Program-made: the position numbers and the translations under genes
Assembly: GCF_029852145.1 (NCBI RefSeq)
Contig: NC_079970.1
Location: 12,147,662-12,211,661, forward strand
Source of the DNA: Microplitis mediator
Lineage: Eukaryota; Arthropoda; Insecta; Hymenoptera; Braconidae
DNA length: 64,000 bases
Reading direction: 5' to 3'
The notes under the pieces: model-generated
Seen by the model: only the letters and a program-made list of their open reading frames with translations
What the model was told of the DNA's origin: nothing
Databases searched by the model: none
Shown here: piece by piece, positions 45,026 to 56,039 of the stretch
Numbering within the stretch: the first letter of the stretch is position 1
Layout: each line of letters opens with the position of its first letter

Positions 45026-46296
45026 TGTCACGTCCGGGGTAGGTATTTTAATACTTAAATTGGATAATTCGCGGTTATTGATGCACAATAAAGAAATCAA
45101 TAAAAGAAAATAGCGGGTTACCTTGTTCCCGTTTAACTAATACGCGTCAATTTAGACGTTAAAAATATATTAAAGCAACGTACTCTGTATCGAGGATGGT
45201 TGCATACATGTGTCGTAACTCGCGCTTATTATGATTAGTATTTTATTTGCCTACCTTGATGGACGTGATTTGTTTGATAGTAATTCGCTGAGCGGATGCG
45301 AATTCTATCGGGTTCCCAATTTATTTACCCTGCGTGGCTATTAGGGTATTAGGAATGAAAGAGAGGTGGGCTGCCGGATAGACCTCAAGAAGTCTTATTC
45401 TCTACGATTTGGGAAAGTGAAAGGTTTTGTGGAAATGATGAAACTTGTTTTAGAGAAAGAGAAGAATATATTCTGTTACCAATGTGTTTACAGTGCTTAT
45501 TAATTCCTGTTACAATCTAGTGTTAGAAATGCGGTAGGGTTTTAAGTAGTGCGTTTGCTTACCCCTTTTGGGTGTGACCCGTGAATCTTCTAGTCACTTG
45601 CAATGAACAAGTCTATTCGCGACTCGAATCAGATTCGGAACGTACTCACAAGTTGAGCGTAATTCCTTTTAGCGAATCGACTCCCGCACCGTACTCACAA
45701 GTTGAGCGTTGTGTGCGGAAATACTACTCACACGGAGCGTTAATTCGCCGCAGAGTCCAAATGGGGTACAGATCAGTGTTTTGATCACCGAAGAACGTAC
45801 TCACAAGTTGAGCGTAATTCTTTTATTAGCGAATCAATTGCAGGGTACTCACAAGTTGAGCGTTGCTGCTGCCACCATGGGGCTCAATTCGCTTGGTGAA
45901 TCAACTTCTCTGTGCCAATTAGACCTGGATGATGGTATTATTCGAGCGTAGAACAGACTTGCTTGCACTACTGAGTTCAGTCTTTACTTGGTTACAACTG
46001 AGAGCGACTGACTGTCTTTGGAAGATTCTCGGGAGTTTATATACAGATTTTAGGGGCCTACTGCGCACCCTGAGTCTCTGGAAGGGATGTTTTAGAAGGT
46101 AAAGTGAATATATGGTACCAAATAGGGTAGGTTACCCTTGGACATTCACTTCGTGACGCCACCAGATCTCTCCAATGCTTTCACCATAAGTGGGACATCC
46201 GAGAGATCTGGGTCCCAGGGTTGTTTTTCGTTAGAGATCTCAGTGTTGTGACATCAAACACCCAATGATTTTGATATTTACGTAGCAAACGTCACA
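45026..46296. mobile_element. Solo LTR with internal tandem repeats, TSD ACAC
   Basis: It begins TGTCACGTCC and ends ACGTCACA, flanked by ACAC (45022-45025 and 46297-46300). Removing it rejoins the copia reading across the zinc-binding cysteines, which confirms the ends. It contains four copies of CGTACTCACAAGTTGAGCGT (about 45640, 45691, 45797 and 45844, the last missing its first base) with alternating spacers. No partner LTR or internal region is seen. Confidence 0.75.
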
Positions 46297-46300
46297 ACAC

Positions 46301-47010
46301 AAATTATCGTTAGGTACAACCTGATCTATTTGTTCTAAATTATTTACCATTTGTTTGTTTTTCAATTCTAAAAATTGAAATTTACCCATATGACTTAACC
46401 GTTGATGCCATAATTCATATACATTTTTTACGTTATTTATCTGTGTAGTAGAATTTACTATTTTAGTATCAACTATAAATTCAATACCAATTAAATTATT
46501 TAATGGCTTACCTTTCATAATGGTCTTACCACTTTTGGTTATCACTACACCTTTTTCATCTAATGTAGTCTTCATACTAGCTTGCTGCATTCTTTTTACA
46601 GAAAGTAAGTTGTATGGTAGTTCAGGAGAATACAATACATCTTCTAATACCCCTTGAATACCCTCATTGCTGGTCAAGTTTAATGAACCTATCTTCGTCG
46701 CAGTGATGTAGGCCCCATGCTTGGCAACTGAAATTTTTAATGGTGCTTCTAGATTTCGAAAATGGCTCATAAAATCGCTTCTGTTGATAAGGTCATCAGA
46801 AGCACCTGAATCTAAAATGAAATTAATTTTCTTTTTGTCCATATTTTCATTTTCAGTACTTCCAGCCATAATAGCAAAACCAGAATAGTTTTGGTTGGAC
46901 GGTTCAATTACTTAAACAGTTTGAACCGGTCTATTTCTTTCAGCGCCCTGCTGTTCCCTGTTGAAAAAATCTGATAAATTCCAATAAAAGACATTTCTTA
47001 TCAGAATCTA
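46301..47010 (-). pseudogene. Ty1/copia protease and GAG-pre-integrase relic
   Basis: Contains the aspartyl protease motif ILDSGASDDL, the copia phrases VLYSPELPYNLLSVKRM and YELWHQRLSHMGKFQFLEL, and at the end the start of the zinc-binding integrase region. The open frame actually runs to 46240, but its last residues are read from the inserted LTR. Upstream of 46869 a degenerate zinc-knuckle region of gag reaches to about 47010. This continues the relic at 42985-45021. Confidence 0.88.
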
Positions 47011-47149
47011 ATGTGCTTTTGAATCAGCAGTTATCGGTATGTACGAGTGATAGCTCTCTATTTATACTACTATCAACCTATTGGAAATTACTTACAATAT
47101 CCAACATATGTAATAAAATATGTAGAATTGAGTCAGAAAATGCCCGTTA

Positions 47150-47345
47150 CTAAGATTGAAAACGTCCTATCAGATTTCATCGGAAATTTATGATTGACAG
47201 TCAATCAGTTTCAATCGGATTTAATCGGAAACTTCCGAATGATTTCGATTGAAAGTTGATCAGAAATTTCCAATTGACTTCGAATCGGATTTAATCGGAT
47301 ACTTCCGGAAGGGTTCGATTGTAAATTAATCGGAAATCGGAACTT
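47150..47345. repeat. AATCGGATTTAATCGG degenerate repeat
   Basis: Words such as TCAATCGGATTTAATCGGAA recur every 40-70 bp. A related patch is at 51735-51935 beside another X copy. Nothing coding is visible in 47011-47710. Confidence 0.45.
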
Positions 47346-47710
47346 TGGATAAGCGAACAGAAATCATTCGAAACGGTTCAAAATTGAAAGATCGAATATT
47401 TTAAAGTCTACATTGAATCTATATTAACAATTAGATTGCATGTCATGAAGTTATATAGGATATACTATATTACTACCAAACATGGCACTAGTCATTCTGT
47501 CGAAGAACAGAGGAGTGCTCGTGTCAGAATCGCTTCCAAGTTTGGAATATAATACTTCTGAACTGCGTTTCTTACCAGGGACACTGCAAGTGGTATGCGC
47601 TATCTACTGGCGAGCACCGAACTACTCCCACTGCTATCGCCTAGCACCAGTGAATTTCCTCTCCTACGTACATGTCTTTTCTCCTAAGAAATTTTTCTAT
47701 TGGTTCTAGC

Positions 47711-47915
47711 AACTTTTTTTTAACTTCCCGCTAAGAAAATTGTAAATTTTTGAAAATTCGGGAAGTTATAGTTTTAACCCCGATTTTCGAAAAGCGAGTT
47801 TTTATCAGATGTCGACGTTTTGAGGTCCTAGGAAGCTATTCTGACTATTTTCAGAATGATGTCCAAGTTTATGTATGCATATGTGTGTGTATGTGTGCAT
47901 ATATATATATATATT

Positions 47916-47971
<56 letters not shown>

Positions 47972-48113
47972 CTTTGTAATTTTTTAACTAATGAACCGAT
48001 TTGGATGTTTAAGGTTGCAATCGAAAGAGCTTGTTGGCTGTCACCTTTTTTCAAAATTTCAGATTATTTGATCAAGTATTCTCGAAAATGTTGGCAAATT
48101 ACAAAAAAAAATT
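47711..48113 (+). repeat. Repeat family X, copy 4, truncated
   Basis: Starts AACTTCCCGCTAAGAAAATT with its hairpin partner GGGAAGTT, then a TG/TA microsatellite (about 47880-47966), and stops after the first internal unit, where copy 5 begins. Confidence 0.68.
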
Positions 48114-48720
48114 TTTAACTTCCCGCTAAGAAAATTGGTCCTAGGAAGCTATTCTGACTATTTTCAGAATGACGTCCGAGGGTATGTATGTATGTGTGTG
48201 TGTTTATATGTGTGTGTGTGTGTGTGTGTAAGCTCTTTGTAACTTTTTTAGTAATGAACCAATTTAGATGGTTAAGGTGGCAATCGAAAGATCTGGTTGG
48301 CCGTCAACTTTCCTGAGAATTTCAGAACATTTAATCAAGTAGACTCGAAAATATTGGCGAATTACAAAAAAAAAAATTTTTTTTTCAGTTTCTTATTGGT
48401 TTCTCAGAAACGAGTTGAACAATCACCTTCAAAATGTAATCAGCTCTAGAACTTAATAAAACGTGTCAATCGCCGCCTTGACCGTCTCGATCGGTTGATT
48501 TGTTCGAGAGATATCGTTGGAGAAAGAAATGGTGAAAAACGGGTTTTTCCAAATATCTTCGAAACGGCAGAACGGATCGATTCGTAAATTGTATCAGCTC
48601 TAGAAGTCGAGCAAACGCGCCGATTGCCACCTTAAACGTAAAAATTGGTTCATTAGTTCAAAAGATATCGGCGCTGAAAAGTTAAAAAAATAACAGAAAA
48701 CGTTATTTTTTCTGGATAAA
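48114..48720 (+). repeat. Repeat family X, copy 5
   Basis: Starts TTAACTTCCCGCTAAGAAAA, lacks the hairpin region (it jumps to GGTCCTAGGAAGC), then (GT)n at about 48190-48228 and internal units. The far-end GAGCTC motifs are absent. 48721-49124 is AT-rich and unassigned. Confidence 0.62.
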
Positions 48721-49923
48721 TTAAAGTTTAATGTACTAAATGTGTCTAAAATCATACCAACTATTTCTCTTTAAAGTCTCTTTCGATCATCATATAATGT
48801 CATCTAACTTGTTTGTTACTTTTAAACATATTGTCAGCAAAAAATTGAAAAAACCCAGTCTTTAGTGTTTTTCTCGGATATTCCATATATTATTGCTCTG
48901 ACCTACGTCAACACTCATTCAAATCTTGATTTGGATTACTGATATTGGTTTCTGCTTCAATAAATTCATTTCAGAGAACATAATCAAGAATAAAAATTTA
49001 AAAGCCGCTTCTTCATTAATGACTTTCGATTCTTAACTTTTCAAACTCTAGCATAAAACGTAACTTGTTAGAGCTTCAAAAGTTCATAAAAAAATGATTA
49101 CATGTAATAACATTTTCGAGATCAAAAATATTTCTTTCTTCCATGATATCTCGCGAAAGAATTAATCGATTTTGATGGTTGAGGTAGCAATCGACGCGTT
49201 ATAATAAATTCTAAAGTTGATTAGATTTTGGAATTGTTTAGTTGAGTTGTTTCAAAGATAATCGCAAAAAACTGTTTTTTACCATTTCTTTTTCCCGCGA
49301 TAACTCTCGAACGAATTATTCGATTGAGATGGCTAAGGCGGGAATTGACGCGTTATATTAAGTTCTAGAGCTGATTAGATTTCGAAATCGATTGATTGAA
49401 TTTTTTTGTAGATATTCGAACAAAAACGTTTTTCACTATTTCTTGCATCAACGAAATCTCTCAAACGAATTGACCGATTAAGACGGTTGAGGTGACAATC
49501 GACGCATTTTATCGAGTTCTAAAGCCAATCAAATTTTGAAATTGATTTATCAAGTAATTTTTGAGAAATTTCAAAAAAACCAAAAAAAAAATTTTTTTTT
49601 GAATTCTTTGGTCAAAGTTTACGCGGTTTATAAAGCTTCAGAGCTGATTAGATTTTGGAATCAATCCATTGAACAAATCAAAAGTTATCCAAATAAAACA
49701 TTTTTGAAAAAATTTTATTCTTGAAATATCTCCGAACGCACCCGATTGATTAAGCTTAAATTTGAACAGCTTTAATATATTAACAAGCCACGTCAAATGA
49801 CACCTCAAAGATCAAAATCGGTTCATCCGTTCAAGAGTTATGAACATTTACATACATACGTACGTACGTACGTACACACATACACTCGGACATCATCGTG
49901 AAACTAGTCAGGATAGCTTCCTA

Positions 49924-51344
49924 CATAGAAAAAAAAATTATTTGGCTCAAAGAAATTTTTCTTGAGCCAAGAAACTTTTGAGGGCATGGAATGAAAACCG
50001 AGATTTTCTTGAAGGAAGTAAAAAAATTCCTTGGATTTTAAATCTTGAACGAAGAAAAAAAATTTTTGACTCAATATATCTTCAAAGATTGATTCAACAG
50101 TTGAGATACTTAATTTAATAATTAAAATTTTTTGATTTAAAAAATATTGTTCCTTACTGTAATATAATTGTTACTTTAACCAAAAAATATAAATGTTCAG
50201 TACAAGAAAGTTACAATCTTGAATAAAGTAATGCGATGTTTTGAGTCAATAAACAGTGATAACTGAAATTGAAATACAAATTTCGAACCAAGAGTACTGC
50301 GAGCTTAAGCCAAGTAAGTTTTTTATCTTGGTTTCACGCAAAGGTTCTCCTACTCTTTTCTCACTACTCTATCTTTGTCGCTCCTGCACAAGAAATGAAA
50401 ATTTTGTCCACGTTATAAGGTTAAATAGATAAAATTTAAAAAGCAAGATGATAATAATTATTTCATAAATGTTATAATTATTTGTAAGTTTAGCAAATAT
50501 TTGGGCACATATGTATTTTCTTTATTATAAATTCAGCTATTTAAGGAATTTCCGAGTGAAACTATATTTTTTTTTTTTTTTTTTTAATTTGAAATAAAAT
50601 ATTCTTAAATTAAGAAAACTTGATGGTTTACAAATGAAGGCTAAATTTTTTTTATTATAAATATAGAACTCTTTCAAATTTTTATTGTTCAATGAAGGAA
50701 ATGTTTTTTAACTTAGTCTTGAATATATATAATACTGAATAGCTTCAAGTAACAGAATAAAATTTTATTTCCAAATGCGTGTGGTGGCCGAGTGGTCTAA
50801 AGTACATGACTGAAACTACTCTGAATCGAAGGGTCGGCGGTTCGAGTCCCATCATACGTCAAAAAAATTAAAATTCCTTCTTTACCGAAGGTGGAAAAAA
50901 TGACATTTAACCCTCCCAGATGGACAAAATAAGTCGTACACTTAAATAATTTTTTTAAACAGGAAAAATTATTTCTTGAAAAACCAAGAGAAAAAATACT
51001 TGGGCTGAAAATCGAATCACTTTAAACCAAGAAAAAAATACTTGGGCCGAGAATCAAATCACTTTAAACTAAGAAAAAAACTATTGGAATCAAAAATCTA
51101 AATATTTTAAACCGAGTAAAAAAATACTTGAGATAAGTCTGAAATGTTTCTAAACAAAAACAAAAATTTTTCAAGCTGAATAATTCTATTCTTGAATCGA
51201 GATAGATATTTATTCAATAAAGAAATTAGCTTCTAAATCCAAATTTTGTTGTTATTTGAATCAAATACAAATTGTAAGCTTGATTCAAGGAAAAATATGG
51301 GAAGAACGTACATTCCTTAGTTCAAGTAATCCTTTTTTTCTGTG
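49924..51344. mobile_element. Mariner-like MITE carrying a tRNA-like sequence
   Basis: Ends CATAGAAAAAAA and TTTTTTTCTGTG with TA on both sides (49922-49923 and 51345-51346). Removing it and one TA restores CCTAGAACCTC, the sequence seen in uninterrupted X copies, so the ends are firm. The 1421-bp body is non-coding. It holds a direct repeat of about 58 bp (AAATACTTGGGC type) at about 50990-51130 and a tRNA-like sequence at 50777-50859. Confidence 0.72.
50777..50859 (+). pseudogene. tRNA-like sequence (Leu/Ser type), probably degenerate
   Basis: An A-box-like GTGGCCGAGTGGTC and a B-box-like GGTTCGAGTCC lie at the proper spacing. The ends (GCGTGTG and CATACGT) can form a 7-bp acceptor stem with G-U pairs. 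The long middle suggests a type II tRNA (Leu or Ser). The anticodon stem does not pair and the T stem is weak, so it is more likely a tRNA-derived relic than a working gene. Confidence 0.5.
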
Positions 51345-51947
51345 TAGAACCTCAAAACGTCAAAATCTGATAGAAATTCGGTTTTTGCAAATTGGACCAA
51401 AACCAATAACTTCCCTAATTTTTGAAAAATTTTTTCACGGGAAGTTAAAAAAAATTTTTTTTTTTTTTTAACCAACCTAATATATATATAATTTTCTATT
51501 GATGTTTCGTTTTATGTCCGTGATAGTTTAAATTCAATCAATTCAGTTTTTTAGAAAAAGTTTTTAAATTTTTTTATATAATCCTGAAGAAAGCTTGTTT
51601 TAACTTTTTATAAAATTGATTAAATTAGAAAGACAGATAAAATTATATACTTGGATATTTTAAAAGTTGCTGAATTCATAATAAATGAAATTCATATCTG
51701 CCAAAATTTTAATAATTATTAGTACTATTCGAATCGTTATTTCCCGATTGAATCCGATTGAAACTGGTTGAAAATTGTATGTCAAAGTTAATCAGAAAAT
51801 AAACGATAAATGAATTATTACTTTGATTGAAACTGATTAAAACTGATTGAAAATTTTCGGTTGGATTCAATAGGATTCAATCGGAAAATAATCGGTAAAT
51901 AAAATATTATTTTCTAATAGAATCTGCTTAGTTTGAAACGAAATTTT

Positions 51948-52757
51948 TAACTTCCCGCTAAGAAAATTGAAAATTTTCCAAAATTCGGGAAGTTATTGGT
52001 TTCGGTCCGATTTGCAAAACCCGAATTTCTATCAGATTTCGACGTTTTGAGGTTCTATGAAGCTATCCTGACTAATTTCACGATGATGTCCGAGTGTATG
52101 TATGTGTGTACGTAAGACGCATATATGTAAATATTCATAACTCCTGAATGGATGAACCGATTTTGATCTTTGGGGTGTCATTCGACGCGGCTTGTTAATA
52201 TCTTGAAGCTGTGAGAAATTGAGCTTAATCGGTAGGGTGCGTTTGGAGATATTTCAAAAATAAAATTTTTTCAAAAATGTTTTGTTTGGATAACTTTTAA
52301 TTTGCTCGATGGATTGATTCCAAAATCTAATCAGCTCTGAAACTTTAAAAGCCGCGTTGAATGCTACCAAAAAAATCGAGATCGATTCATTCGTTCAAGA
52401 GAAACCGTTGACGAAAGAATTCAAAATAAATTTTTTTTTTTGGTTTTTTTGAAATTTCTCAAAAACGACTTGATAAATCAGTTTCAAAATTTTATCAGCT
52501 CTAGAACTTAATAAAACGCGTTGATTGCTGCCTCACTCATCAAAATCGGTTAATTCGTTCACGAGATATCGTGGGAGAAAGAAATGCTAAAAATGGTTTT
52601 TTTGAAACCAATGGCAAACAAAAGTATTTTCGAGCTCGAAGAAAAAATGTATTCGCAACAATGTTTTAATGCTCCTTGAGCTTAAGGAGCTTGAAAACAG
52701 CGGGCAGTTTTGGGGCTGGCCCACAGGGTCAACCGACGCCCAGATTTTTTTTTTTAG
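51948..52757 (+). repeat. Repeat family X, copy 7
   Basis: Full-length-looking copy: AACTTCCCGCTAAGAAAATT start with hairpin, TGTATGTATG tract, three internal units, then GAGCTCGAAG motifs, CAGCGGGCAGTTTTGGGGCT and CAACCGACGCCCAG at the end. Confidence 0.7.
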
Positions 52758-53540
52758 TCGACACAAGAAAATTTTGTTGTTTATATTGTCGATTTCGCAT
52801 TTATTATGCTCAAAATCTATATCAGGAGTTTTCTAGTTAGCTCTGAAGAGTGTTATTATCAGACTTGCATCATACAATCTTGTAGAAATTATTTTAATAA
52901 TATGTCAAAACTAGAAACTGATATATTCTTATGCAGCGCAAAGCCGAAGTATCGTGTAAAAATACTGGCATAGAGATGATAGAATCATTTTGCTGCTTTA
53001 ATTCTCGATAGTGACAATACTATGAATAATGTATAAAAAGCATCTATTTAAAATCTGATTAAATGGCATGAGTAAAAGTTTAGGAACTTTAAATAAAACA
53101 CGACTAAAAGCATTGAGGTTTTAGTTAATCAAATATAACCTAATTATCTGTCGATAACTATATTAAAATCTCAGAATTCATTAATATTTTTCACTGATTA
53201 AAAATAAACGAGAGACAATATCTACTTTTATTTCTTAATAACTACTCAGAAATGTCAGATTCATTTCAATAACAAATCAAAAATCCAATAGAAATGTATT
53301 GTGTTTTTAACACAGTGATTGCAGATCAAATTCCATGAAAAAATTCGTAATTTTTTAGGATAAGTATCTATGTATTCCCATAAAATTGTACATTTGTCAA
53401 ACGCTATGCCTATTAAAGTGTTAAAAACATGAAGTAGAAACTTATTCTGAAAACATATAGAGTTAGGCAATGACAACTCTGATTGAAACCTTATACTATA
53501 GAAAAAATGAAATAACTAGTAGAAAAATAAATCAATCAAG
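52758..53540. other. AT-rich non-coding sequence
   Basis: Nothing coding or repetitive is recognised. Confidence 0.4.
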
Positions 53541-54115
53541 ACCTGAATATGCTGATAAAAAAGCCGTCTAAGGTATTTCTCTTCGATTCTGATAGATATT
53601 TGTTCAGTCACGAGCTTAGGCAATTTGAAAAGCTTCGTGCATTTCCGCTACGATCGGGAGTAGCCGAACTCGCTACTGATTTGAGTGTCAGTATAGTGCC
53701 GGGTCACTCGCTATTTGGGCCCGACACATACAATTTCTTGCTCGTGACCGTGCTACGGTGGCATGAGAACCCGCTACCAGCCAGCCAATCAGAGAAATTG
53801 GCGGCTAACTATTTCTTGTTGGCGCGCTTTTAAGCCAATGGGAAAATTCGTTACTGCAGCCATGCTGCCACGTCACCACCGAGCAGCCACGAAGGAAGAA
53901 GACGCCGTCTCAATAATGAATCTACATCGGGCAGTCTTACTAACCACCACGCGTTTTTAACCGCTTTACTTGTCGCATTCGCTATCGCTTATCTATGTAG
54001 TTGCATTCGCTCTTAAGTATTTTTCTTACAGTTATTCAGTGTACATATTGTTAAATAAAGATCTATTCTATTATCTGTAATTTTTGTGTTAATTGTTAGT
54101 TATTGAATTTACCAC
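53541..54115 (+). other. GC-richer, LTR- or promoter-like stretch
   Basis: The stretch is markedly less AT-rich than its surroundings. It contains CCAATCAGAGAAATTGG and GCCAATGGG (CCAAT-box-like words) and, near its end, an AATAAA polyadenylation-like signal (54054-54059) followed by TTTACCACACC. This could be a solo LTR, but I cannot fix its start or a target duplication. Short open frames here are not recognised. Confidence 0.35.
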
Positions 54116-54299
54116 ACCTACACCAGAATCCCACAGAGCACTCGCTCATTTTACGATATTTTATCAGCTATTTCGTATAGAAATGAATATAACTTTTTGT
54201 GGACATTCCCATAAATCAATAGAATAGAACTTTTTTCCGTTCAGATAGGCTGTGTGAACTTGAATCGGATTATGACCGGAACCTAATAGTTTCTATAGA

Positions 54300-55070
54300 A
54301 TTTTTTCAACAGGGTTTGCGGCTTTTCATAAAAAAGAAACAATATTTCTTCGAATGACTTTTTTTCCACAGTGATTACATTTTAGGTTAAAAGTGTTTTC
54401 ATGAAATTTTCAGGAATGTCATTTATTCTTCTGACCATGAAACTTTGATGATTTGAAATCCTCAAAATTATTCCTACTGGAGATCCACTTTTGATTTTTC
54501 ACATGTAAAGCTTATGAACTTGTATCACCACTTTCACTTCTCAAATTCACCTCATGTTCTAGCAGTCTAGTTTTAACAAACGCTACAGTTAAAGCGTCGT
54601 CCGTTAAGATTTCAATTGCTGTTATTACACTATCATAAGAGAGAGGTAAAGTTAGTAACAGATGTGAAACTTTATCGGTTTCATTTAGTTCCGCGCCTGC
54701 TACTGATAACTCAGTAATCAGGTCTTCAAAAATTAAAAAATGTTAAACTAAAAATGTGTCAGTACTTAATTTCAAACTTAACAATCTTTTCTGAAGAGCT
54801 AATTGTGTTGCTACACATTTACGTTCATAAACTGAATCCAATTCTTTCAAAATATCTCTAGCATTTTTGTCTGCTTTTGCGAAACCGAGAAACGAGTCAG
54901 ATAAATATTCAATTATAATGCTCTTCACACTTTTCTCCACGCGTTTCCAATTATTATAAGGTTCCTTCGGAACCAGATCATCAATCACATTAATAAGATC
55001 AAGTTCACTTAATAAAGCACGCACTCTGAATTGACACACTGTATTTTTCACCATCGAAGGCTTTAATATT
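54300..55070 (-). pseudogene. Ty1/copia gag relic
   Basis: 54743-55054 encodes the copia Gag core: CQFRVRALLSELDLI, SIIIEYLSDSFLGFA and KELDSVYERK. In shifted frames it continues to about 54500 (KVSHLLLTLP, AFVKTRLLEHE). A zinc-knuckle remnant (KCNHCGKK) is near 54355. Stops and shifts show it is dead. Its 5' LTR and primer site are at 55201-55671. Confidence 0.83.
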
Positions 55071-55214
55071 TCTTTTATTCTTATAGCTATATATTGTTTT
55101 TATAAATTTAAACTCAGAATATATTCCAAAACTACGTTATTAAAAAATACTATGATACATAAAAATTATTTATTCAATACGCGCAATAGTTTGACGTAAT
55201 CTGGGCCCATAACC

Positions 55215-55671
55215 TGTTGGGATAGGCTATAGAAATTTATTTAAAATGAAATATATTTTATAAATTTAATTATCTTTATTAAAAAGTTTGCGTTTAGAGA
55301 AGTGTTGTTACTCGAGAGTAATATCATTAAGCCTAACTTATTTTCTAAAAACTATTTTACAGTGAAGCCTAGAAATCTCTCCTTCTTCTTAAAAGTAAAT
55401 AAAAATATATATATATTTTCATCTTGAAGATAAACACATTGCCTTACAATCATATAGCACTTGGGCCTCATGACGTCAAAGATGTCCTTTGACCGACCCA
55501 AGTACCTAAGGTCATAAAAATCCAGTTCAAATTGGTTGATTTTTCTTCCAAGAAAAAACATACCCTCCAAACTTACACTTAATATTATTTTAAAAGAAAA
55601 TAAAATATTTACTAAAATAAGAAGAAAGTATTAGATTAATTTTTATACTCAATTATTCCGGAAAATCGACA
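55215..55671 (-). repeat. Copia 5' LTR with adjacent primer site
   Basis: In element sense it starts TGTCGATTTTCC and ends CCCAACA, directly followed by GGTTATGGGCCCAG (55201-55214). That sequence resembles the copia primer-binding site, which by family knowledge pairs with an internal part of initiator tRNA-Met. Half of this LTR is duplicated at 21482-21748. Confidence 0.8.
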
Positions 55672-56039
55672 CTTCTTTATAATGTTATCGACTCTTGGAG
55701 ATGTGGTTTTTGAACGGCCACATGGAGGCTTGTTTATATTTATTGTCTATTTACAGTCTTTCGTTTATTATTCACCTTGTTCTATATACTAATGAGTTGT
55801 CGAGACACTTTGAAAATGCGAGCAACTGCGTGTCAAAATATTTTTGAGCTCACAAGTAATTTTTTCTTTCGATGGCATGTGATGTATACAAACGAGTTGG
55901 AACCTGACGCGTTCAAATGATTGCAGTTAAATAGCTCCCTACTATATTAAGGATCTTTATGATATAGTTTTATTTTACAGAAGATGATAACGAATTTCAT
56001 GTTGGCAAAATATTTTTGAGCGCTACTTTATATATATAT
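55672..56039. other. Non-coding sequence
   Basis: No gene or element is recognised between the copia LTR and the next LTR. Confidence 0.4.

Larger units (their letters stand above)
49125..51452 (-). repeat. Repeat family X, copy 6, reverse, split by a MITE
   Basis: On the minus strand it starts at the AACTTCCCG near 51445 and continues past an inserted element (49924-51344) to about 49125. Four internal units beginning with GAACGAATT-like words are visible at about 49155, 49310, 49455 and 49800. In place of the (GT)n tract there is CGTACGTACGTAC near 49860. Confidence 0.68.

Noticed and set aside
47750..48054. Frames rich in Cys-Val and Tyr-Ile or His-Thr repeats
   Set aside because: Translation of the (TG)n and (TA)n microsatellite in repeat X.
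53549..53960. Two overlapping open frames of 94 and 65 codons as a gene
   Set aside because: No recognised motif, no splice context and LTR-like signals in the same stretch.
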